From contig JACRIL010000235.1 in assembly GCA_016235825.1 (NCBI GenBank), positions 1 through 56,308 on the forward strand: a stretch of DNA of 56,308 nt, in the 5' to 3' direction. The notes under the pieces are model-generated. The model had not been told where the DNA came from. It saw only the letters and a list, made by a program, of their open reading frames with translations, and made no database searches. This DNA comes from Planctomycetota bacterium (GTDB taxonomy: Bacteria; Planctomycetota; Phycisphaerae; SM23-33). Both the position numbers and the translations under genes were made by a program. Below are positions 26,434 to 35,644 of the stretch, in pieces (positions within the stretch are counted from its first letter, which is position 1; every line of letters begins with the position of its first letter).

Positions 26434-27174
26434 ATGAAAAAAATGCTGACCATCGCCCAGAGAGAACTCGCCGGATATTTCTTTTCGCCCCTGGCGTACG
26501 GCGTCGGCGCGATTTATCTGCTGTGCTGCGGCATAGTGTTCTTCCACGGGCTGGACGCGTTCGGAATTCCGCCGGTTTTCGAGACCGGCAGGGAACCCAC
26601 GATGAGGCCCCTGTTCGAGATGATGGCCTCGGCCACGGTCGTAGTGCTGCCATTGCTGACGATGAGGCTCGTCAGCGAGGAGTTCAGCAGCGGGACGATA
26701 GAAACGCTGATGACCGCGCCGATCAGCGACGCGCAGGTGATCATCGGCAAATTCCTCAGCGTGCTGGGGTTCTTCGCGATCCTTCTGGCGGCCAGCCTGT
26801 TTTACGTGATACTGCTGTCGATATACGGTTCGCCCGACGCGGGGGTTACCGTCTCGGGATATCTGGGGCTGCTGCTGCTGGGCGGGGCGTTCATATCGGT
26901 CGGGCTTTTCACCTCGACTCTGACGGGCCATCAGCTTCTTGCGGCGATACTCGCGATGGTGATCCTGTCGGTATTCACAGCCCTGGCGTGGGCGGTTGTG
27001 GCTTTTGCCCCCCAGCCGTGGAACGTGATCGCCGTCAGGTTTAACGCACTTTCCTACTTCAGGGATTTCGCCCGCGGCGTTTTCGACACGCGCGGGTTGG
27101 TGTTCTTTCTGAGCGTGGCTGTTTTCTTCCTTTACCTTAGCATAAAAATGCTGGAGAGCCGACGATGGCGATAA
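26434..27174 (+). CDS. ABC transporter permease (GldF-like)
   Basis: This 246-residue ABC-2 type permease has six transmembrane segments. The cytoplasmic ELAGYFFSP start and the RLVSEEFSSGTIETLMTAPIS segment are hallmarks of the GldF/NosY group. It starts 10 bases after the ATPase stop with AGGAG upstream, and its end overlaps the next gene by 10 bases. It would form the membrane channel with the ATPase; the transported substrate is unknown. Confidence 0.9.
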   Translation: MKKMLTIAQRELAGYFFSPLAYGVGAIYLLCCGIVFFHGLDAFGIPPVFETGREPTMRPLFEMMASATVVVLPLLTMRLVSEEFSSGTIETLMTAPISDAQVIIGKFLSVLGFFAILLAASLFYVILLSIYGSPDAGVTVSGYLGLLLLGGAFISVGLFTSTLTGHQLLAAILAMVILSVFTALAWAVVAFAPQPWNVIAVRFNALSYFRDFARGVFDTRGLVFFLSVAVFFLYLSIKMLESRRWR

Positions 27175-30100
27175 GCGCATCATCCAATCCCGCGGACCAG
27201 TTGAACACGAAATTTGCCCGCTCGGCCGGCGCGTCGGCGATCCTGGCGGGCATGGCGGTCTTCTGCCTGTCGGCATGGCTGCTGATAGCCATGCTCGTCT
27301 CGCCGCCCGATCAGAAAGGATCTCCGTACAGTCCGCTGCCGTATTTCATGCCTGTCTTCGGCCGCACGTCGCTATGGCTGGCGGCGGTCCTGATGGCCGG
27401 CCTGGCCGGACTGGTTATTTCGGCTGGCGTCAGGCTGGCCAGAAAGATGGTCTGGGCGTTCCAGACGCTTCTGGCGGTCTGGCTGGCCGCGACGGTGGCG
27501 GCGGTTTGCGTGCACGCGGCGACCATCCTGTACGTCGTCCGTCATATGGACGGCGACCTGACCGGCGGGACAATAGCCCTGCTGATGCTGGCCTGCCTGA
27601 TCTTCAGCGGCCTGAGCCTGGGCCTGCTTGTGATCACGGTCAAGGCGTCCGAGTCGGCGTCGAGAATGAGATATTTCAGCTATGTGATGACGTCAATTGC
27701 CGCCGCGGCGGCCATGCTGATCGTCGTCAATATCATTGCGCAGGGCGATTTCTACCGCGCCAGTTTTCAGACCCTGGGGGCAGGCAGGCTCAGCGACAGG
27801 ACGGTGGGAGTTCTTTCCGCCCTCGACAAACCGGTGCACATAACCTGCGTGTATATTCCCAAGGAAGACAAGAAAAAGACGATGCAATATTCCCAGCCGG
27901 TGCTGGACCTGCTGTCCGAGATGCGGCAGTGCAATCCGAAGATCGAGACGGCCGACGCTTCCAGCGAGGAGGAAAAGGCCGCCCTCGTCAGCCGGCTTCA
28001 GCAGTTGCGGGCGGACAAGGCGAAGGCCTACGTGGACTTCCTCAAAAAGTTCGTCGAGCAGAGCCAGAAGATCATACCCCTTCTGGACAAGGACAAGGAT
28101 GTATGGGCGAATTTGGGCGAGGACGCATACCTCTCGCTCTGGCCTTTCTCGATCCAGATCAGCGAGAATTTCAAGGATTTTTCGGCCAAAACAAGGGAGT
28201 TGAGCGATCAGGTGTCCAAAAAAATCCAAAAAAGCGGGGAACTGCCGGACTATTCCGGCATGGCCAGGGATGTCGGCTCGCTCGTGGAGGACATGGACGA
28301 GTTGATGAAAAAGATTTCCCTGCTTATACGCCAGATGGGTCCGTTGAACGAGCAGGTCAGGGCCAATGCCCCCAAAGCCGTTGAGGAATTCGACAAGGCG
28401 CTGGCGGCGTTCGGCGAACTGGCAGGTATTATTGGCGCAAAAGACGCCCCGGTTCCCGACGATCCGTCAGCCGTTCTGGAAAAGTTCAGCCGGTCGGCCG
28501 CAAAGGCGGCGGCGGTCTTTTATGCCGCCGGCGACGCACTGGAGGACATGGGAGGCAAGGAATCCGCCCAACTTCTTTTCATGGCCAATATTTTCAGGCC
28601 CAGCCTGGGCGAGAGCATGCCCAGCCCGCTGTCGTACGCCCAACTGCTGTCGAACACCGGAGGGCAGATCGACCGGCTTTTCTCCGTCGGCGTCAGCAAT
28701 GTGCTCAAAAGCGCCAATACGGAGGCGCAGAAAAAAGTCCTCAGCGAGCAGATCAGGCCTCTGGTCGGTCGGCTGCAGGAAGAACTCCAGATGATTCGCA
28801 AACAACTGCCCGATGCCGTCAGGAAGCTTTCAGCCGAGATCGACGTCAAGTCAAAATCCCTGATCGAGGCCGCGGCGCAGAACCAGCTTTTCCAGGTCGC
28901 AAGGCAGATGCTGACCGAACTCGACAAGCTTCACAAGGCCCTGCCCGAACTGCCCGCCGACACGCTCGCGAAAGACCTCGAACAGGAGAACATCATAATC
29001 GTCGAATCGGACGACAAGGTGAAGGTGCTTCCGTTCGACAAGGTCTGGCCTCTGAAGGTCTCGCCCTGGGTCGCCAGGCTTACCAATGTGGAGGACGCCG
29101 ACGCAAGGATGTTCAACGGCGATTCGGTGATTAGCTCGGCCGTGCTCTCGATGGCGCACAAGCCTTTTGCGAACGTCATAATGACCTATTTCGAGCCGCC
29201 GCAGATGTTTGCCCAGGGCGCCGGCATTTATCCGGTGCTTATGTCGCAGAGCCTCGGTTTTGTCCGTCAGCAACTGGAGGACGCCAACTTCTCCGTGCGG
29301 GAATGGAACCTGATCGGAGATTTTCCCAAGCTGGACGATGATCAGCCCAAGGATGAAAAAACCGGCGGCAGCAAGCCTCCGGCAACCGGCCCGACGACCC
29401 GTCCCTCGACCCCGAAGATTCTGCTGGTGCTTCCGCCTCCGCTGTCGGGGAACGATATGATGAGCGGCCAGCAGGCGCCGCGGTTCGGGCCGGAACATCT
29501 TGCCAAGATCGCCCAGGAGATCGACTCCGGCACGCCGGCGGTGGTTTTATCCGGCTATCATATGCTGATGCCGCGAGGCTTCGGCCCGGCCGGCAAGGAA
29601 GACCTTTATTCCCCGCCTTACGTCCTGGGGCCTTATCTGCGGCAGGAATGGGGCCTGAACGTCAGGACCGAATACAGGCTTTTCTGGGGCGTGCGCGACA
29701 AGGCCGATCCGACGCGATTCCGCGTTACCGACATGATGCGGAATTGCCTGCCGTTGAGCACATTTGACGATCATCCCATCGGCAAACCTCTGGAGGCGCA
29801 GAACCTGCTGTGGTTCAACGCCTGTCCGATAGAGATCGCCAATCCGCTTCCGGCGGGCGTGAAGGCCCGCGGGCTGCTGACGGCGCCCGCCGATGCCGAC
29901 AAGTACTGGGCCACCACGGACATCCTTCAGTTCCTGCCCGACATCGACATGAGGCGCGACAGCTTCGTCAAGCCCGACTTCGCCAAGGCGCAGAACCCGG
30001 ACCTCAGGCCGCCGCTTGCGGTTGCAGCCGTGGCGACCAGGGACAGCGACCCGAAGAGGCAGATACACGGATCGCGGCTTGTGGTTCTGGCGATGGGCCA

Positions 30101-30371
30101 GTCATTCTCCGACTGGTTCCTGACCAGGTCTCCGGGCAGCGACGAGGACCGCACCATCGAACCGCCCAAAGCGGACGCCGACCTGCTGACGAACAGCCTG
30201 TACTGGGCCGTGGGCAGGGAATCGTCGATAGCGGCCGGGCCGCTCCAGATCAGGCCCATCGGAAAAATTTCGCCGGCAAGCCAGAAGGTCATCTGGGCGA
30301 CCTGCGTGATTCTCCTGCCGCTGCTGGCGGTTGCCGCGGGCGTCCTGGTGATGGTCCTGCGAAGACGATAG
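27165..30371 (+). CDS. GldG-like ABC transporter auxiliary protein
   Basis: This 1068-residue protein has five predicted N-terminal transmembrane helices (within residues 20-200), a very long periplasmic part and one C-terminal helix followed by RRR. The periplasmic region begins with the GldG/IFT52-like fold (VGVLSALDKPVHITCVY), contains a long helical insert (about 270-600, rich in Lys/Glu, probably coiled-coil) and ends with the ABC_transp_aux domain (LVVLAMGQSFSDWFL, DLLTNSLYWAVGRE). It is about twice the length of Bacteroidota GldG because of the helical insert. It overlaps the permease gene by 10 bases, so translation is coupled. Confidence 0.85.
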   Translation: MAISASSNPADQLNTKFARSAGASAILAGMAVFCLSAWLLIAMLVSPPDQKGSPYSPLPYFMPVFGRTSLWLAAVLMAGLAGLVISAGVRLARKMVWAFQTLLAVWLAATVAAVCVHAATILYVVRHMDGDLTGGTIALLMLACLIFSGLSLGLLVITVKASESASRMRYFSYVMTSIAAAAAMLIVVNIIAQGDFYRASFQTLGAGRLSDRTVGVLSALDKPVHITCVYIPKEDKKKTMQYSQPVLDLLSEMRQCNPKIETADASSEEEKAALVSRLQQLRADKAKAYVDFLKKFVEQSQKIIPLLDKDKDVWANLGEDAYLSLWPFSIQISENFKDFSAKTRELSDQVSKKIQKSGELPDYSGMARDVGSLVEDMDELMKKISLLIRQMGPLNEQVRANAPKAVEEFDKALAAFGELAGIIGAKDAPVPDDPSAVLEKFSRSAAKAAAVFYAAGDALEDMGGKESAQLLFMANIFRPSLGESMPSPLSYAQLLSNTGGQIDRLFSVGVSNVLKSANTEAQKKVLSEQIRPLVGRLQEELQMIRKQLPDAVRKLSAEIDVKSKSLIEAAAQNQLFQVARQMLTELDKLHKALPELPADTLAKDLEQENIIIVESDDKVKVLPFDKVWPLKVSPWVARLTNVEDADARMFNGDSVISSAVLSMAHKPFANVIMTYFEPPQMFAQGAGIYPVLMSQSLGFVRQQLEDANFSVREWNLIGDFPKLDDDQPKDEKTGGSKPPATGPTTRPSTPKILLVLPPPLSGNDMMSGQQAPRFGPEHLAKIAQEIDSGTPAVVLSGYHMLMPRGFGPAGKEDLYSPPYVLGPYLRQEWGLNVRTEYRLFWGVRDKADPTRFRVTDMMRNCLPLSTFDDHPIGKPLEAQNLLWFNACPIEIANPLPAGVKARGLLTAPADADKYWATTDILQFLPDIDMRRDSFVKPDFAKAQNPDLRPPLAVAAVATRDSDPKRQIHGSRLVVLAMGQSFSDWFLTRSPGSDEDRTIEPPKADADLLTNSLYWAVGRESSIAAGPLQIRPIGKISPASQKVIWATCVILLPLLAVAAGVLVMVLRRR

Positions 30372-30416
30372 GAATAGAACGTAAACCGACTTTTTGAATA
30401 CAGGAGTTGTGGCCAG

Positions 30417-32696
30417 ATGAAGTCCAAAACGATGACAACGCTGGTTATCCTGTTCGGCCTGCTGTTGGCGCTTTACGTGCTGCGGCAGTCGAACTGGTTC
30501 AATCCTTCGCCTCCGCCCGCCGACGGAGCCAAACCTTTGCCTTTCACCGGGCAGTTCGGCATACCGAAGATGCTGACGATAACCTGGCCTGACGGCAGGA
30601 AAATCTGCATGGACCTCAAGGACGGCGCATGGCAGATAGTCGAGCCGATCAGCGCCCAGGCTGACCAGGGGAAGGTTGCCGCCCTGGTCAAGACCGTCAG
30701 CGACCTGAAATACGCCCGCAGTTTCAATCCGGCCGGCAAGGGCGGCGTGCCCGACAATCTCAGCGGCCTGGACAATTCGGCCATGGCCCTGACGCTGACG
30801 GACGCCGGCGGGATCGAGCGGACGGTCATGGTCGGCAGAAAGATGCCGATGATCGGGTCGAACAAGGTTGAGACTTACATCCGGCCCAAGGGAGACAATC
30901 TCACATATATTGTCGCCGAGGACCTCAACGCCCAGTTCGATCAGAACGTCCTTGCCTTCCGCAACAAGAAAATAGTGCCGCTGAGGTCCGACGACATTGT
31001 CGCCGTCGAGATAAAGGGCGCCGACAAATGCGAACTCCGCAAGATTGCCGGGCAGTGGCAGCTTGCAACCAGGGATTTTACGGCCGAGGCGGACGAAATG
31101 GCCGTTTTCAGGTACCTCAGCACAATTGTGGATTTGCAGGCGACGGATTTCCTGAGCCGGCTTCCTGCCGGCGCCAAACTGGATCCGCCGGTGATGACGA
31201 TGGCTGTTTACGCCTCGAAGACCGTCATGCCGCCCGGCGCGACCGGGCCTTCAACGGTGCCGGCCGCCGTCAGCAGGGAAATCGAGCTGGCGTTCAGCCC
31301 GAAACTTGATGACAAGGTCTACGTCCGCGTCGGGCGCGAACCGTCGGTCTACGTGATACAGGCCGCCGCGTTCGATAAACTTGCGCCGGACATCGCGGCG
31401 CTGCGGGACAAGTCGGTTCTCAGGCTGGCCTACGACGACGTTGTCAAGATCGGCATGGAACTGCCCTCGGGCAAGGCCGAACTGGTTCGGCGCGACGGAA
31501 GATGGTTCATGGCTGCGCCTTTCGCGGGCCCGGCCTCGGAGATGAACGTCGAGGAGTTCGCGGCCAGGCTCCGGTCGCTGTCGGCCGAGACGTGGGAAGA
31601 TTCGCAGTCGGCCTCGCTGTGGCAGCACGGCCTGGACAAGCCGCGGGCCGCCATAACCATCGATATTGCCGGCAGGACGGAACCGAAAAAACTCCTGATC
31701 GGCTCGACAAGCGCATCGGGCGAAATGACGTTTGTCAAATCGGCCTCAAGCAAAAATATCGCGTCCGTCAAGTCCGCCGACGTGCAGGTGCTGCTGAAGG
31801 AACCGGCCCGTTTCTGGTCGCCGGAGATATTCAACCTGCCGCAGGGCCAGGAAATAGATCGGGTCAGCCTGACAAGGCCTGAAGAACAAGGCCCAGTCGA
31901 ACTGGTTCGGGAATCGGAAGGATCATGGATCGTATCGGGCATGAAACCGGGGCAGTTTGAGCAAGAGCCGATCAAAAAGATTTTGCGGGCCTTGAGCGAG
32001 CTCAACGCCAATGTCGTCGTTTCGCTCGGCTCGGTGCCGCCGGCGTACAAGTCCGCGCCGGACATCATAACCGTCAATTTTTCGACCGTGGCCGCGGGAG
32101 GCGCCCAAACGGCCGCATCCTTGCCGGCAAAGCACACGCACACGCTTCGCGTGGCAAAGGCTGGGGCCGCCAATTGCCTGGCATGGCTGGAAGGCGCCGA
32201 ACCGGTGGTTGTGGGCGAATTCCCGGCCGGCCTCTACGAAACCCTCGCCGAGGATTTCCGCAGCAGGGACGTGCTGGCGATCGATCCGGCGGGCGTGGTC
32301 AGGATCAAACTGTTGGGCGCAGGAAAGGTCGATGAACTCGTCAAGGTCGCCGGCGACTGGCAGAGCGCCAAAGATCCGAATATCCTGATAAAAAACGACG
32401 CGGTCGGGGATTTTCTCAAGGCGTTCAAGGCCGTCCGGGCGGAGCGGTTCTTCAGGCCCGATTACAAGCCTGTCGGCCTGGAATCAATCAGGCAGATGGT
32501 CGAGAAGGATCCGTGGTTCATGGTCCAGTTGACCGACAAGGACGGCAAGACGGCCCAGATAATCGTCGGCAACGCCGGCGTGGACAAGACGGTCAATCGC
32601 TATGCCATCATATCGGGCATCGATCTGATCTGCCTGATCAACACCAGCCAACTGACGCCGATGGCCAAAAACATCGAAGATTTCAAGAAGAAATAG
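30417..32696 (+). CDS. DUF4340-containing envelope protein
   Basis: This 759-residue protein has one N-terminal transmembrane helix (residues 5-22) and a large periplasmic part built from repeated DUF4340 domains. Each has the pattern of a W-x-I/M short strand (GAWQIVEP, GQWQLATRD, GRWFMAAPF, GSWIVSG, DWQSAKD), followed by an L-x-x-L helix. DUF4340 proteins habitually follow GldG-type genes and are thought to form the periplasmic part of that transporter. CAGGAG lies upstream, and the gap to the GldG-like gene is 45 bases. Confidence 0.87.
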   Translation: MKSKTMTTLVILFGLLLALYVLRQSNWFNPSPPPADGAKPLPFTGQFGIPKMLTITWPDGRKICMDLKDGAWQIVEPISAQADQGKVAALVKTVSDLKYARSFNPAGKGGVPDNLSGLDNSAMALTLTDAGGIERTVMVGRKMPMIGSNKVETYIRPKGDNLTYIVAEDLNAQFDQNVLAFRNKKIVPLRSDDIVAVEIKGADKCELRKIAGQWQLATRDFTAEADEMAVFRYLSTIVDLQATDFLSRLPAGAKLDPPVMTMAVYASKTVMPPGATGPSTVPAAVSREIELAFSPKLDDKVYVRVGREPSVYVIQAAAFDKLAPDIAALRDKSVLRLAYDDVVKIGMELPSGKAELVRRDGRWFMAAPFAGPASEMNVEEFAARLRSLSAETWEDSQSASLWQHGLDKPRAAITIDIAGRTEPKKLLIGSTSASGEMTFVKSASSKNIASVKSADVQVLLKEPARFWSPEIFNLPQGQEIDRVSLTRPEEQGPVELVRESEGSWIVSGMKPGQFEQEPIKKILRALSELNANVVVSLGSVPPAYKSAPDIITVNFSTVAAGGAQTAASLPAKHTHTLRVAKAGAANCLAWLEGAEPVVVGEFPAGLYETLAEDFRSRDVLAIDPAGVVRIKLLGAGKVDELVKVAGDWQSAKDPNILIKNDAVGDFLKAFKAVRAERFFRPDYKPVGLESIRQMVEKDPWFMVQLTDKDGKTAQIIVGNAGVDKTVNRYAIISGIDLICLINTSQLTPMAKNIEDFKKK

Positions 32697-32817
32697 CTCC
32701 ATTGCGGCAATGGGTCAGTTACGGGGGGCTTGTGGCGCGGGCATTCTTCGCTGCCTTATTGATTCCCGGCCCAAAGGCCCATAACATCGGTGAGTCGGTT
32801 TTCCACGGAGCAAATCT

Positions 32818-34170
32818 ATGGGAATGACAATCACGGAAAAGATACTGGCGTCGCATTGCGGCCGGGCCGAGGTAAGCCCCGGCCAGAACGTCTGGTGTGG
32901 AGTTGACCTGCTGATGACCCATGACATCTGCGGCCCGGGAACCATCGGGATTTTTCTGCAGGAGTTCGGCGAAGATGCGAAGGTTTTTGACCCCGACAAG
33001 GTGGTCGTCATTCCGGACCATTACATTTTCACGGCCGATGCAAAGGCCCACAGGAACATCCAGATTCTCCGCGACTTCGCCCGCAAGCAGGGGCTGAAAT
33101 ATTTTTACGATCCGGATTTCATCTCGCCCGATCAGAAAGGCATGGTCAGCCCGTGCAAAGACCCGGCCGGCACGAGTTATCGAGGAGTCTGCCATTCGGC
33201 CCTGCCTCAGAACGGGCACACCAGGCCGGGCGAAATACTGCTCGGCACCGACAGCCACACGTGCACGCACGGGGCGTTCGGCGAGTTCGCCACGGGCATC
33301 GGCAACACCGAGGCCGCATTCGTCCTGGGCACGGGCAAGCTGTGGCTGAAGGTTCCGGCCAGCATCAGGTTCGTCTTCAACGGCCCGATGCCGCGATACC
33401 TCATGGCCAAGGACCTTATACTTCACGTGATAGGGCAGATCGGCGTGGACGGGGCGGCCTACATGGCGATGGAATTCGCCGGCCAGGCGATAAAGTCGCT
33501 CAACGTCGACGAGCGGTGCACGCTCTGCAATATGGCCATCGAGGCCGGCGGAAAGAACGGCATTATCGAGCCGGACGACGTTACGCTTTCCTACGTCCGC
33601 CAGCGTTCGACCAAAAAGGATTTCACGGTTTACAAGTCGGACGCAAAGGCCCAATACGCGAAAGTCATCGAGTACGACGTCGGCAGGATCGAGCCGGCCG
33701 TGGCAAAACCGCATTCGCCGGACAACCATGCGACAGCCCGCGAACTTGCCGACGTGAAGATCGACCGCGTTTACATCGGCTCGTGCACGGGCGGAAAGAC
33801 GACGGATTTTATGGCCGCCGCTGCGATCCTGAACGGCAGGACGGTTGTGGTCGAGACTTTTATTGTTCCGGCGACGACCGAGACGGACATGGACCTGGAT
33901 CGCGTGAAGGTCGGCGGCCGGGCGCTGCGGAAAATTTTCGCCGACGCCGGATGCCGGATCGGCCCGGCCAGTTGCGCCGCGTGTCTCGGCGGGCCTCCCG
34001 ACACGTTCGGCCGGGCCAACGAGCCGATACAGGTCGTCTCGACGACCAATCGCAACTTCCCCGGCAGGATGGGGCATCTGGATGCCGGCGTGTGGCTGGC
34101 CAGCCCGCTGACGGCGGCTGCTTCGGCCGTTACGGGCAAAATCGCCGATCCGAGAAAATTCATATCATAG
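32818..34170 (+). CDS. Aconitase/3-isopropylmalate dehydratase family large subunit
   Basis: This 450-residue Fe-S hydro-lyase has cluster cysteines in GSCTGGKTTDF and in CAACLGG, plus active-site DLLMTHDICG, GTDSHTCTHGAFGEFATGIGN and TTNRNFPGRMG. This pattern fits the LeuC/homoaconitase group, which isomerises 2- or 3-hydroxy tricarboxylic/dicarboxylic acids with a separate small subunit. No small-subunit gene is adjacent; a DegT aminotransferase follows after 12 bases. It could be LeuC, (homo)aconitase, or part of a special amino-acid or sugar-acid pathway. The isofunctional name is uncertain, so no symbol is given. Confidence 0.85.
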   Translation: MGMTITEKILASHCGRAEVSPGQNVWCGVDLLMTHDICGPGTIGIFLQEFGEDAKVFDPDKVVVIPDHYIFTADAKAHRNIQILRDFARKQGLKYFYDPDFISPDQKGMVSPCKDPAGTSYRGVCHSALPQNGHTRPGEILLGTDSHTCTHGAFGEFATGIGNTEAAFVLGTGKLWLKVPASIRFVFNGPMPRYLMAKDLILHVIGQIGVDGAAYMAMEFAGQAIKSLNVDERCTLCNMAIEAGGKNGIIEPDDVTLSYVRQRSTKKDFTVYKSDAKAQYAKVIEYDVGRIEPAVAKPHSPDNHATARELADVKIDRVYIGSCTGGKTTDFMAAAAILNGRTVVVETFIVPATTETDMDLDRVKVGGRALRKIFADAGCRIGPASCAACLGGPPDTFGRANEPIQVVSTTNRNFPGRMGHLDAGVWLASPLTAAASAVTGKIADPRKFIS

Positions 34171-34182
34171 GAGCGAGTCAGA

Positions 34183-35289
34183 ATGCAGGTTCCAGGCATA
34201 GATCTGAAAGGGCAGTTGGCCCCCGTGCGGGATGAACTTGTCGCGGCCGTTACGGCAGTGATCGACAGCAATCAGTATTGCAACGGCCCGGCGGTCCGCG
34301 ACCTGGAAAAATTGTTCACCGATATGTGCCGCTGCAAGGCGGCGGTCGGCGTCTCCAACGGCACCGACGCCCTGATAGTCTCGCTCATCGCGCTGGGCGT
34401 CGGGCCGGGCGACGAGGTGATCGTCCCGCCTTTCACGTTTTTCGCGACGGCAGGGGCGGTCTGGCGGGTCGGAGCCAGGCCGGTCTTCGCCGATATCCTG
34501 CCCGACACGTTCAACATCGACCCGGCGAAGGTCGCCGCGGCCGTTACGCCGAAAACCAGAGCCATCATGCCCGTGCATCTCTACGGCCAGGTCGCCGACA
34601 TGGACGAACTGCTGGCCGTCGCCGGCAGGCACAAATTATCTGTGATCGAGGACGCGGCCCAGGCGGTCGGCGCGACGTACAAAGGCCGGCCGGCCGGGGC
34701 GTTCGGCACGACCGGATGCTTCAGCTTTTATCCGACCAAGAATCTCTCGGCCATCGGCGAGGCCGGACTGATTACCACGCAGGACGAGGCCCTTGCCGCC
34801 AGGCTTGCCGCCACGCGGAATCACGGCATGAATCGCCAGTATTTCCACGACTGGGTCGGCGGAAACTTCCGGATGGACACGATCCAGGCCGCGGCACTGC
34901 TGGTCAAGGCCCGCAGGCTCACCGATTGGACGAACAGACGCCGCGCCAACGCCGCACTTTACAACCGCCTGCTGGAAGGCTGCAAACAGATCGTCAGGCC
35001 GGTCGAGCGGCAGGGAAATTTCCACGTCTATCACCAGTACGTCATCCGGGCGCAGAAGCGAGACCAGCTCCAGGCCTTCCTCAAGGAAAACGGCGTCGCA
35101 AGCGGAATCTACTATCCACTGGGCCTGCACCTCCAGGACTGCTTCAAACCGCTTGGCGGCAAGAACGGCGATTTCCCCGTCAGCGAGCAGGCCACCCGCG
35201 AGGTACTGGCCCTGCCGATCCATCCGGAACTAACAGACCCGCAGATTCAGCACGCGGCCGAAAAAATCGTCGAATTTTACAAGGCGTAA
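34183..35289 (+). CDS. DegT/DnrJ/EryC1/StrS-family aminotransferase
   Basis: This 368-residue PLP enzyme has Schiff-base Lys186 in SFYPTKNLSAIGEAG and cofactor-binding VIEDAAQAVGA (Asp157, Gln160). The substrate loop (RNHGMNRQYFHDWVGGNFRMD) and the C-terminal IYYPLGLHLQ are as in sugar aminotransferases of the PseC/ArnB/WecE type. It makes amino sugars for envelope glycans or natural products. It lies 12 bases downstream of the aconitase-like gene and is probably co-transcribed with it. Confidence 0.88.
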   Translation: MQVPGIDLKGQLAPVRDELVAAVTAVIDSNQYCNGPAVRDLEKLFTDMCRCKAAVGVSNGTDALIVSLIALGVGPGDEVIVPPFTFFATAGAVWRVGARPVFADILPDTFNIDPAKVAAAVTPKTRAIMPVHLYGQVADMDELLAVAGRHKLSVIEDAAQAVGATYKGRPAGAFGTTGCFSFYPTKNLSAIGEAGLITTQDEALAARLAATRNHGMNRQYFHDWVGGNFRMDTIQAAALLVKARRLTDWTNRRRANAALYNRLLEGCKQIVRPVERQGNFHVYHQYVIRAQKRDQLQAFLKENGVASGIYYPLGLHLQDCFKPLGGKNGDFPVSEQATREVLALPIHPELTDPQIQHAAEKIVEFYKA

Positions 35290-35644
35290 CTTGTAGTGCG
35301 TGCAACTTGCCGTCAGTCCGCGGCATGAGCCGTGCCCGTACCAGCGGGTGAGGGTGATATACCAATAACCGGTCTCGCGTTCGGCTTGGCATTTTACGTC
35401 CGACATGGATATATTTATTGTCTCAGAAGAATGAGTCGAGGAAAGGACTGCCGGTATGCCGCCGATTGGTTTGGACGAAACAATGGTAAAAAAGAACATG
35501 GCCGCAAACAGATGCGGCCAATGGCACCTGTTTTATCTTTTGGCGCAAAATCCGGCCATACCACTCGCCGAAATGGACGTCCTCAGCCTGGATGGTATGA
35601 TGTAGCCGACGGCGGCATGGCAGAACAAATAGAGGATAGAGAAA
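35290..35644. other. Gene-free stretch holding a structured motif
   Basis: Between degT and the next gene there is no ORF with a ribosome site. The first 200 bases show nothing specific. The second half holds copy 1 of the covarying hairpin motif (35494-35570), followed by a 10-codon ORF (35572-35604) ending in TAG. Confidence 0.6.
35494..35570 (+). ncRNA. Covarying hairpin motif, copy 1
   Basis: The stem GGCCGC (35500-35505)/GCGGCC (35514-35519) encloses the loop AAACAGAT. ATGGCACC follows, then a 13-base spacer, GGCGCAAAA and CCGGCC. Copies 2 and 3 at 54.4-54.8 kb have the same loop and downstream boxes but different, still complementary stems. It may be a cis-regulatory RNA, a small RNA or a mobile structured element. 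Confidence 0.55.
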
